DNA from: Candidatus Omnitrophota bacterium
GTDB lineage: Bacteria > Omnitrophota > Gorgyraeia > S143-82
NCBI GenBank assembly: GCA_027065215.1
Contig: JAMOOT010000269.1
Coordinates: forward strand, 1-7,475
DNA length: 7,475 bases
Reading direction: 5' to 3'
A program made the position numbers and the translations under genes. This document shows positions 1 to 5,577 of the stretch, one piece after another; within the stretch, counting starts at the first letter, position 1; every line of letters starts with the position of its first letter. The notes beneath the pieces are model-generated. The model searched no databases. It saw only the letters and a list, made by a program, of their open reading frames with translations, and had not been told where the DNA came from.

Positions 1-2180
1 TGGTAAAGGAATATGAGGATGTATATGAAAAAGTAAAGGCCTGTCAGGATGTAGAGGTTATTTCATTGGAGAGGGAGGATATAGCAGGAGAGGTAGTAGT
101 AAAGATCTCCAATCCTAAGGGATTAGATATAAGTTTGGAGATAGAAAGGGAAGGTGGGACAGAGTCAGTGAGACTCGTTATGGATAAGAGTGGGAATTAT
201 GTGCCGGAGAGGAGGTTATTGTTAAGAGATGGGATTAAGGCATTGAATCTGCGTTTTGATTATTTCAAGGAATTAGATGATGCATTAGATGTGAAAAAAC
301 AGATATGGAGTTCATCGGCAATAAAGGAAACAGTTAATTGGAATTCAGCAATCGCCACCGAATCGTTTCAATATATTAAGGATCTCGCAAGTTCAAAGTT
401 TGGGTTTGGTGAGTTTATGAGGAAGAATCGCTCAGGGATATGTATTGATGGTTTATGTTGTCTTTTTAGCAAAAATGATGTGTTCCCTGAAGAAATTAAG
501 CATATTCTGAGGAGAAAAGGTATTATAGGTAACTTTTGGGAAGTAAATCCTGTCCATAAGGGGATTAGTATATCCGCCATACGAATGATGGATAATTTGC
601 GTAAGCCGATATCTTATCCGTACTATCCTTGTAAGGGACTAAGTATAAATCTTAAGTGGTTAGGGTCTTCAAAAAATGTCCTAATAGAGACAGGTTGTTG
701 TTTATATCAAGGACGGCCTATGGTGTGTAAAGAATGGCCAAATTTTAAGTTGGGACATGATTGCCGATTGCGATTGCATATGATGTTGGGAATACCTATC
801 TTAGCAAGATTAGATTTAACCAAGGTAAAGAAAAAGGATTTTGATAAATCTGCAGATTATGAGAGTGGTATATTTGCAGATCCAAGATTATTTGACTTTT
901 TTTCCAGATCCATAAAGGAAGGTCGAAAATTCTTAGAGATTGAGATAAACATATATCAAGCCCAAGCACTGTGGGCGAATTCTCCCCTCGAAGTGGAAAG
1001 GGTTCATTTGCTCGGTGCTGGAGGGGGTGGAGATATCCTGGGTATAAGTTTTCTGGGGCTGTTAATAAAAAAGGCATTTTTATCGCACATCGGGCCATAT
1101 CGGTTGGGGAGGAATACGGAAATTTATATTTATAGCCCTAATTTAAAACGGGCAATAGAACAAGGGAGATTAGGCCCTATTCCTATGAAGAGGATAGTGA
1201 ATAATTCTGGCCGTCCTATAACACAAATAAAAGGGAGCAATTATTTTTATCCTGTTTCAGAAAACACAGCCGGAATAATCGAAGATATAGGCAAGATTAG
1301 ATCTATATCTGAGACAAAGGCTGTTCGTCTATTGATGCAAGCAGGTATGAAGTTATTTTTATTTGATGTCTCGCGCAGCGGGTTGGAACTGGCAGAAGAT
1401 TTTTCTCGCTCAATTTATCGTAGTGGGGATTTGGTTTTGATTGTAGATATGGGCGGAGATATACTTATGCGACTACCTTATCCAATAACTGCGAGAAATC
1501 AAGAAATACATCCTGAGCGATACATACGATCTCCCAATACTGATGCAGTTTGTCTTGATTTTGCCCAGTATCTCTTCTTGATGGGCATTGATTCTATGGT
1601 TGGAATCGCTGCAATGGGAGGAGATGGAGAACTTGGAGAAGTAGGATTGTTTTATTTGTCGGAACTAAATACTGCGAAGGAAATTGTTTCTATGCTGGAT
1701 TTAATCGATTTTATAGATGTATACAGAGAAGAGATTTCTTATGAATTGGATTGGATCAAAAGGCTGCTAACCTGTATAAACAGTGAAGTTTCTGGTAACC
1801 TGTTAAAAAGGCTATTTTCCATTAACAGTTTTGATGTTTTGGCAAAGTCTTCGTTTGAGAAGTTAAAGATAGACATATTGAAAGAAAATCTAACTTTATT
1901 CAAAAAAGCAGATATATTTAAACATATCCCAGGGCCTGAGGTCTATATAAGAAGCGGAACAAGGAAGGAATTTTTGAGTCCAGCCTATTTTAGGATGTTT
2001 TTTCTTTATCCTCGATCAATTACCAATCGTATCCAAACAAATCAATTAAGAATAGGTAGATTTTTGTTAAATTATGGAATCTTAAATTGGTGGGGCAAAG
2101 ATATATTTCATCAAAATCTTGGGTATATCACTGAATTGACAGATGTTAATAATTTGAAGGTAGGAGTTGGCCGTTTTTGA
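1..2180 (+). CDS. Partial protein of unknown function: YkgJ-like cysteine cluster plus DUF1152-like domain (5' end outside window)
   Basis: The frame is open from base 3 (first residues VKEYEDVYEKVKACQ) to the TGA at 2178-2180, giving 725 visible residues. The true start lies left of the window; the TTG at 66 is an internal Leu codon. Numbering from base 3, residues 1-140 are unassigned. Residues 147-254 hold eight cysteines (147, 152, 153, 210, 232, 233, 242, 254) in the pattern of the YkgJ-type putative zinc/iron-chelating family, including CIDGLCC and CCLYQGRPMVCKEWPNF, which resembles the family's C-x-IY-x-x-RP-x-x-C-R-x-x-P. From about residue 335 the protein looks like DUF1152: GAGGGGDILG (338-347), VDMGGDIL (481-488), SPNTDAVCLD (510-519) and GGDGEL (539-544). 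The end near 649-660 (IRSGTRKEF, then SPAY) may close that domain. There is no signal peptide or clear membrane segment in view. DUF1152 has no established function, so the role is unknown. The module calls rest on motif recognition, not a profile search. Confidence 0.75.
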   Translation, partial: VKEYEDVYEKVKACQDVEVISLEREDIAGEVVVKISNPKGLDISLEIEREGGTESVRLVMDKSGNYVPERRLLLRDGIKALNLRFDYFKELDDALDVKKQIWSSSAIKETVNWNSAIATESFQYIKDLASSKFGFGEFMRKNRSGICIDGLCCLFSKNDVFPEEIKHILRRKGIIGNFWEVNPVHKGISISAIRMMDNLRKPISYPYYPCKGLSINLKWLGSSKNVLIETGCCLYQGRPMVCKEWPNFKLGHDCRLRLHMMLGIPILARLDLTKVKKKDFDKSADYESGIFADPRLFDFFSRSIKEGRKFLEIEINIYQAQALWANSPLEVERVHLLGAGGGGDILGISFLGLLIKKAFLSHIGPYRLGRNTEIYIYSPNLKRAIEQGRLGPIPMKRIVNNSGRPITQIKGSNYFYPVSENTAGIIEDIGKIRSISETKAVRLLMQAGMKLFLFDVSRSGLELAEDFSRSIYRSGDLVLIVDMGGDILMRLPYPITARNQEIHPERYIRSPNTDAVCLDFAQYLFLMGIDSMVGIAAMGGDGELGEVGLFYLSELNTAKEIVSMLDLIDFIDVYREEISYELDWIKRLLTCINSEVSGNLLKRLFSINSFDVLAKSSFEKLKIDILKENLTLFKKADIFKHIPGPEVYIRSGTRKEFLSPAYFRMFFLYPRSITNRIQTNQLRIGRFLLNYGILNWWGKDIFHQNLGYITELTDVNNLKVGVGRF

Positions 2181-2196
2181 AAACTGATTTGATACA

Positions 2197-2225
2197 TAGA
2201 CCCTTAGATAGGAAAGTAGTATAAT
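2197..2225 (+). promoter_or_regulatory. Candidate sigma70-type promoter for ribBA-folK
   Basis: A perfect TATAAT at 2220-2225 sits 17 bases after TAGACC at 2197-2202, which matches 4 of 6 positions of the -35 consensus. Transcription would start near 2232, giving a leader of about 60 nt before ribBA. A better -35 (TTGATA, 2189-2194) is 25 bases away, too far to pair with this -10. There is no obvious terminator between the upstream gene and this site, so read-through from upstream is also possible. Confidence 0.45.
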
Positions 2226-2290
2226 ACATACCTATATGAGACATTCGGCAATAGGGTAAAAGTTAAGTAAGATAGGAACAAAGCAAAGTT

Positions 2291-3487
2291 ATGGGAAACA
2301 TAGAGAAGATATTACAAGATATAAGGGAAGGCAAGATTGTTATAGTTGTTGATGATGAAGATAGAGAAAATGAAGGGGATCTGGTCCTCGCTGGGGTTTA
2401 TGCTACACCAGAGAAGATAAATTTTATGGCAAAATATGGTCGAGGACTAATCTGTGTACCAACTACTCAAGAGAGATTAAGAGATTTAGATATCCCTCTC
2501 TTAGATTCACCAGATTACCAACGTGATCAATTTGCTACTGCTTGGGCTATGTCAGTGGACGCGGCACGAGGTATAACAACTGGTATTTCAGCCTACGACA
2601 GGGCCCGAACTATACAAGTCTTGTGTAATCCAGATTCTAAGCCAGAGGATTTAGTTCGGCCTGGGCATATATTCCCCTTGAAAGCAGTGCCTGGAGGGGT
2701 ATTAGTCAGGGCTGGCCATACCGAGGCAGCGGTTGACTTGATGAAGTTGGCTGGATTATATCCGGTAGCAGTTATATGTGAGATTATGAATGATGATGGT
2801 TCTATGGCAAGGCTGCCAGAGTTAAAGGAGTTTGCAAATCACTATGGCCTTTCTATATGTTCGGTTGCGGATATAATTGAGTATCGCCGAAAGACTGAAA
2901 AGTTGATAGAGAGACTTGCCCAGGCAAAAATGCCAACAGATTTTGGGGAGTTTAATGTGGCTATCTATCGTTCAGTTGTTGATGGGCAAGAACATATGGC
3001 AGTTTGGATGGGGACTTGGAAAGAAGATGAACCTGTCTTGGTAAGGGTACATTCTCAGTGTATGACAGGAGATGTTTTCCATTCTCGTAGGTGTGATTGT
3101 GGTGAACAATTACACGCTGCAATGAAAAATGTAGCAAAAGAGGGGAAAGGTGTTATCCTTTATATGTCGCAGGAAGGAAGAGGAATAGGGTTAGGGAATA
3201 AAATAAAGGCGTATCATCTTCAAGATCAGGGCCTGGATACTGTGGAAGCCAATCTTGCACTGGGATTTCCTCCTGATTTGAGAGAGTATGGTATTGGTGC
3301 TCAAATATTGAAAGATTTGGGAATAAAAAAGATTAGATTAATGACCAATAATCCTCGAAAGATTGTTGGTTTGCAAGGATATGATTTAGAGATAGTTGAG
3401 AGAGTGCCTTTAGTGGTAGGGAAGAAAAAGGAAAATGAATTTTATTTAAAAACTAAAAAGGATAAGTTAGGACATTTGTTAGAATAA
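2291..3487 (+). CDS. ribBA: RibBA: 3,4-dihydroxy-2-butanone-4-phosphate synthase / GTP cyclohydrolase II
   Basis: This is a bifunctional cytoplasmic enzyme that feeds both branches of riboflavin synthesis. The RibB half converts ribulose 5-phosphate to 3,4-dihydroxy-2-butanone 4-phosphate plus formate. The RibA half opens GTP to a diaminopyrimidine, formate and pyrophosphate. Residues 1-200 are RibB: the acidic metal/substrate loop DDEDRENEGD (21-30), RPGHIFPL (123-130) and RAGHTEAAVDL (140-150). Residues 205-398 are RibA: zinc ligands C257, C268 and C270 in C-x10-C-x-C, EGRGIGLGNK (295-304), Y308, the D329/R331 pair equivalent to the catalytic Asp/Arg, and NNPRKI (353-358). At 398 residues it has the normal RibBA length and both halves look intact. 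The ATG is the only reasonable start, since an in-frame TAG lies at 2273-2275. The Shine-Dalgarno is weak: AGGA at 2274-2277 is 13 bases away. The stop overlaps the folK start by one base (TAATG). No FMN riboswitch is seen upstream. Confidence 0.96.
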   Translation: MGNIEKILQDIREGKIVIVVDDEDRENEGDLVLAGVYATPEKINFMAKYGRGLICVPTTQERLRDLDIPLLDSPDYQRDQFATAWAMSVDAARGITTGISAYDRARTIQVLCNPDSKPEDLVRPGHIFPLKAVPGGVLVRAGHTEAAVDLMKLAGLYPVAVICEIMNDDGSMARLPELKEFANHYGLSICSVADIIEYRRKTEKLIERLAQAKMPTDFGEFNVAIYRSVVDGQEHMAVWMGTWKEDEPVLVRVHSQCMTGDVFHSRRCDCGEQLHAAMKNVAKEGKGVILYMSQEGRGIGLGNKIKAYHLQDQGLDTVEANLALGFPPDLREYGIGAQILKDLGIKKIRLMTNNPRKIVGLQGYDLEIVERVPLVVGKKKENEFYLKTKKDKLGHLLE

Positions 3488-3897
3488 TGAGTGTTGCCTA
3501 TCTTGGTTTAGGGAGCAATCTTGGCAACAGGGAAAGAAATATCCGAAAGGCAATTGACTTGATACAGGTGCTTCCATTTACTTCTGTGGATAAGGTTTCA
3601 TCTTTTTATTATAGTTGGGGCGTAGATGGTGCTAAATTAGATTTTGTAAATGCGGTTGTTCGCATTTATACCCTTCTTCATCCTATTACTCTTTTGTTAT
3701 CTCTACAAGGAATCGAACGGATGATGGGGCGGAAGACAAAAGGACAAAACCTTCCTCGTACAATAGACATTGATATACTTCTTTTTGAGGGAGTAGAAAT
3801 GCGTTTGCGTGATTTGACAATTCCTCATCCTCGAATGCATAAAAGGCCATTTGTTATCCTTCCTTTATCTGAGGTAAGGCCAAGATATGGCTATTAA
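3487..3897 (+). CDS. folK: 2-amino-4-hydroxy-6-hydroxymethyldihydropteridine pyrophosphokinase (HPPK)
   Basis: HPPK transfers pyrophosphate from ATP to 6-hydroxymethyl-7,8-dihydropterin, the step before dihydropteroate synthase in folate synthesis. Family signatures are LGLGSNLGNR (6-15), FVNAVV (53-58), P90-R91 followed by T-I-D94-I-D96-I-L, with the two Mg-binding aspartates, and IPHPRMHKRPFVILPL (112-127). The ATG shares its A with the ribBA stop codon and has no good Shine-Dalgarno (AGGA at 3469-3472 is 14 bases off), so translational coupling to ribBA is likely. Both pathways draw on GTP-derived pterin/pyrimidine chemistry. Two oddities stand out. The usual G-R-x-R-x-x-R segment reads GRKTKGQ (81-87), keeping R82 but with Thr and Gln at two commonly basic positions. 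The protein is also 136 residues against roughly 160 in E. coli, ending right after the PLSE motif. The core is complete, so it is probably active. No folP or folB is visible nearby. Confidence 0.92.
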   Translation: MSVAYLGLGSNLGNRERNIRKAIDLIQVLPFTSVDKVSSFYYSWGVDGAKLDFVNAVVRIYTLLHPITLLLSLQGIERMMGRKTKGQNLPRTIDIDILLFEGVEMRLRDLTIPHPRMHKRPFVILPLSEVRPRYGY

Positions 3898-3942
3898 AGA
3901 CTTAGCACTTCGTTGATGTTAATTGCTCGAGATTTTATAGTG

Positions 3943-3961
3943 CTATTTTAAAATAGTTTTT
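3943..3961 (+). terminator. Weak candidate terminator after folK
   Basis: CTATTTTAAAATAG (3943-3956) is a perfect 14-bp palindrome. It can fold as a 5-bp stem with a TTAA loop and is followed by TTTTT (3957-3961). The stem is AT-rich and weak, so it is a poor intrinsic terminator on its own. It lies 46 bases after the folK stop. It could equally be a binding site for a dimeric protein or chance in AT-rich DNA. Confidence 0.3.
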
Positions 3962-3980
3962 AAATTAGGATTTTCGATAC

Positions 3981-4009
3981 TTGACGAACTAAGGATGAGG
4001 AATTATATT
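3981..4009 (+). promoter_or_regulatory. Candidate sigma70-type promoter (distal, long leader)
   Basis: TTGACG (3981-3986, 5 of 6 to consensus) is followed after exactly 17 bases by TATATT (4004-4009, 5 of 6). This is the best consensus match seen in the gap. Transcription would start near 4016 and run through two hairpins and a mini-ORF before the dehydrogenase gene at 4281. It may drive a long regulatory leader for that operon or a short non-coding RNA ending near the hairpins. Confidence 0.45.
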
Positions 4010-4048
4010 TATATATGGAAGTAGATAGTAAAAGCGAACGTCCCCCAC

Positions 4049-4085
4049 GGGAGGCAAACTCTCCGCCACCTGGAGTTTGCCTCTC
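4049..4085. repeat. GC-rich 13-bp inverted repeat (hairpin, possible REP-like element)
   Basis: The arms 4049-4061 and 4073-4085 pair over 13 bp with a single G-U wobble; the inner 11 bp (GAGGCAAACTC / GAGTTTGCCTC) are perfect. The loop is 11 nt. Bases 4041-4094 are 36/54 G+C, far above the AT-rich DNA on both sides. The left arm can also pair in part with CCCTCCC at 4088-4094, giving an alternative fold. Only TTT follows, so it is not a textbook intrinsic terminator. It may be a dispersed palindromic element (REP-like), a structured leader RNA or a remnant of a mobile element. Whether it recurs in the genome cannot be told from this window. Confidence 0.6.
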
Positions 4086-4105
4086 TGCCCTCCCTTTAAT
4101 ATCTT

Positions 4106-4131
4106 AAATAGATCCCTTAGTGGATTGATTT
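4106..4131 (+). other. Second hairpin in the putative leader
   Basis: AAATAGATCC (4106-4115) can pair with GGATTGATTT (4122-4131) over 10 positions with one A-G mismatch and one G-U pair, closing a 6-nt loop (CTTAGT). It begins 20 bases after the GC-rich hairpin and is followed by the moderately U-rich ATTGTTAT. It might act as a weak terminator or as part of a folded leader. In AT-rich DNA a stem of this quality can arise by chance. Confidence 0.25.
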
Positions 4132-4170
4132 ATTGTTATAGTGAAACAGATTTGGATGAGGTGATTTCTA

Positions 4171-4251
4171 TTGGTTGTTTTGTTGTGTTTTCTCAGGTAT
4201 AAAATCATTTTGCAAATCATTTTGGTAGAGGATACTTTGATGTTAAAATAA
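4171..4251 (+). CDS. Possible 26-codon hydrophobic leader peptide
   Basis: A TTG at 4171 opens a 26-codon frame ending at TAA 4249-4251. The product would be mostly hydrophobic, starting MVVLLCFLRYK and ending VEDTLMLK. What makes it worth listing is GAGGTGAT at 4158-4165, a perfect 8-base match to the anti-Shine-Dalgarno, 5 bases before the TTG. The stop is 29 bases before the dehydrogenase start. If real, it could be a leader or upstream ORF affecting the operon, or a tiny membrane peptide. It would be transcribed only from the distal promoter, since the proximal promoter overlaps its 3' half. The non-ATG start and short length keep confidence low. Confidence 0.2.
   Translation: MVVLLCFLRYKIILQIILVEDTLMLK
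4202..4224. repeat. Tandem 11-bp direct repeat (12-bp period)
   Basis: AAATCATTTTG occurs at 4202-4212 and again at 4214-4224, separated by one C. The second copy runs into the -35 region of the proximal promoter (4222-4227). Near one helical turn of spacing, this could be a two-site operator for a regulator binding the same DNA face. It also lies inside the possible mini-ORF, where it encodes I-I-L-Q-I-I-L. Confidence 0.45.
4222..4249 (+). promoter_or_regulatory. Candidate extended -10 promoter for the envelope operon
   Basis: TTGGTA (4222-4227, 4 of 6) is followed after 16 bases by TAAAAT (4244-4249, 5 of 6). TG at 4241-4242 gives the extended -10 form TGTTAAAAT, which compensates for the modest -35. 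Transcription would start near 4256, about 25 nt before the ATG at 4281, leaving just the Shine-Dalgarno in the leader. An alternative -10 (TATAAA, 4198-4203) with a poor -35 (TTGTTT, 4175-4180) lies upstream. Confidence 0.45.
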
Positions 4252-4269
4252 TCCAATTACAATGTTAAC

Positions 4270-4275
4270 GGAGGA
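4270..4275 (+). promoter_or_regulatory. Ribosome binding site of the UDP-sugar dehydrogenase gene
   Basis: GGAGGA sits 5 bases before the ATG at 4281. It is strong and well spaced, supporting that start and efficient translation of the first gene of the operon. Confidence 0.85.
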
Positions 4276-4280
4276 GATAA

Positions 4281-5561
4281 ATGGACCTAAAGGAAAAGAT
4301 AGCAAATAAGTCTGCTGTCATAACGGTGATGGGGCTTGGATATGTTGGCTTGCCTCTGGCAGTAGAGTTTGCAAAGGCCGGGTTTACTGTTCACGGATAT
4401 GATGTGGACAAGTCAAAAGTAGAGTCCCTTATTCAGGGGAAAAGTTATATACTGGATGTATCAAATGAGGATATCCAGTCTGTAAAAGCCAGACTGCTAC
4501 CTACTATAAGTCCGGATTGTATAAAAGGTTCTGATGTAGTTATTATATGTGTGCCAACTCCTCTCAGGAAAACTCGTGATCCGGACCTCACTTTTATAAT
4601 TTCAGCGGTACAGACCTTATTGCCAAGGATATCCACTCAGACCTTAGTTATACTGGAAAGCACAACTTATCCGGGCACTACTGAGGAGATCTTGGCTAAG
4701 GAATTGGAGTTACGGGGACTTGATGTGGGAAAAGATGTATTTGTCGCATTTTCTCCTGAACGGGTAGATCCCGCTAATCCCAAGTACAGGACATCGGATA
4801 TTCCTAAGGTCGTAGGTGGTATAACTCATACCTGTACAGAGATGGCATCTGCATTGTATCGACATATCGTTCCTGAAGTGCATCCAATATCTTCAGCCCG
4901 GGCAGCAGAGATGGTGAAACTTCTGGAGAATACATTTCGGAGTGTAAATATCGGATTGGTGAATGAAATGGCTATGATTTGCCATAAGATGGATATCAAT
5001 ATCTGGGAGGTGATTGAAGCGGCAAAGACTAAGCCATTTGGCTTTATGGCCTTCTATCCTGGTCCAGGGATTGGTGGACACTGTATCCCCTGTGATCCGC
5101 TCTATTTGACATGGAAGGCAAGGATGCATGGTATAGAACCAAGACTGGTGGAACTGGCAAGTGAGATAAATTATTATATGCCGCATTATGTCGTAGACCG
5201 ATTAAACGATATTCTCAATTACCATGGTCTGGCATTTTCTCGAAGCAAGGTCTTGATACTGGGAGTGGCGTATAAAAAGAATGTCTCAGATACAAGGGAA
5301 TCGCCAGCAATTGAAGTCATAAACCTTCTCTTAGAGAAAAGGGCCGATGTTAGTTATTATGATCCGTTTGTTCCATATATTCATATCGTAAACGGTAAGA
5401 TGGATTCTTTGCCGTCACTGGAGAATATAAAGGGTTTTGATTGTGCGGTTATTACTACCGACCATGATTCGATAGATTACGATAAAATCTGTTCTGAGAT
5501 AAGGATAGTCTTTGATACGCGGGGAAGATTGAAAGGTGGAGATGGTGTTTATCTTTTATAG
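4281..5561 (+). CDS. wbpA: UDP-N-acetylglucosamine/UDP-glucose 6-dehydrogenase family enzyme, WbpA-like
   Basis: This NAD-dependent cytoplasmic enzyme oxidises C6 of a UDP-sugar to the uronic acid in two two-electron steps, supplying surface-polysaccharide synthesis. The Rossmann NAD site is GLGYVGLP (18-25) with acidic D41 after the second strand. ESTTYPGTT (126-134) and SPERVDP (158-164) are family motifs. The central helix carries K213 and N217 (E-M-V-K-L-L-E-N). The catalytic cysteine is C268 in GIGGHCIP (263-270) with D272. The C-terminal UDP-binding domain has the KNVSDTRESPA motif (333-343). At 426 residues it is full length. The stretch FGFMAFYPGPGIGGHC and the following YLTWKAR look closer to WbpA-type UDP-GlcNAc 6-dehydrogenases than to classical UDP-glucose dehydrogenases, but the substrate is an inference, so the symbol is provisional. 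It is followed after 16 bases by dapL. Confidence 0.9.
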   Translation: MDLKEKIANKSAVITVMGLGYVGLPLAVEFAKAGFTVHGYDVDKSKVESLIQGKSYILDVSNEDIQSVKARLLPTISPDCIKGSDVVIICVPTPLRKTRDPDLTFIISAVQTLLPRISTQTLVILESTTYPGTTEEILAKELELRGLDVGKDVFVAFSPERVDPANPKYRTSDIPKVVGGITHTCTEMASALYRHIVPEVHPISSARAAEMVKLLENTFRSVNIGLVNEMAMICHKMDINIWEVIEAAKTKPFGFMAFYPGPGIGGHCIPCDPLYLTWKARMHGIEPRLVELASEINYYMPHYVVDRLNDILNYHGLAFSRSKVLILGVAYKKNVSDTRESPAIEVINLLLEKRADVSYYDPFVPYIHIVNGKMDSLPSLENIKGFDCAVITTDHDSIDYDKICSEIRIVFDTRGRLKGGDGVYLL

Positions 5562-5566
5562 CATAT

Positions 5567-5572
5567 AGGAGG
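5567..5572 (+). promoter_or_regulatory. Ribosome binding site that fixes the dapL start
   Basis: AGGAGG ends 5 bases before ATG 5578. An in-frame GTG at 5572-5574 overlaps this Shine-Dalgarno by one base and has none of its own, so the ATG is the real start. Confidence 0.85.
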
Positions 5573-5577
5573 TGGAT

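Larger units (their letters stand above)
3898..4280 (+). other. 383-base non-coding gap with layered regulatory-looking signals
   Basis: No protein gene longer than about 30 codons is supported here. In order the gap holds an AT-rich palindrome with a T run (3943-3961), a consensus-like promoter (3981-4009), a GC-rich 13-bp hairpin (4049-4085), a second hairpin (4106-4131), a possible mini-ORF with a perfect Shine-Dalgarno (4171-4251), an 11-bp tandem repeat (4202-4224) and an extended -10 promoter (4222-4249). It separates the ribBA-folK unit from the envelope operon. The first promoter would give a leader of about 265 nt, the second about 25 nt. No tRNA or recognisable riboswitch was found. 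Confidence 0.6.

Noticed and set aside
66..68. TTG as the start codon of the first gene
   Set aside because: The frame stays open upstream to base 3 with sensible codons and there is no convincing Shine-Dalgarno before the TTG, so the gene begins outside the window.
368..1098. Two minus-strand open frames (368-580 and 796-1098)
   Set aside because: They lie wholly inside the first gene, have no recognisable family motifs and no good ribosome binding sites; they are antisense shadows.
2181..2290. FMN riboswitch in front of ribBA
   Set aside because: The gap is short and lacks the conserved RFN-element boxes and stems; only a promoter-like sequence is seen.
4015..4107. 30-codon ATG frame across the GC-rich hairpin, proline-rich product
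   Set aside because: There is no properly spaced Shine-Dalgarno, the frame starts at about the predicted transcription start, and its composition is explained by the palindrome.
4445..5186. Minus-strand open frames within the dehydrogenase gene (4445-4636 and 4893-5186)
   Set aside because: The opposite strand encodes a full-length enzyme with all catalytic motifs; the antisense products have no recognisable domain.
5572..5577. GTG start for dapL, two codons upstream
   Set aside because: The GTG overlaps the AGGAGG Shine-Dalgarno itself; the ATG at 5578 is at the correct distance.
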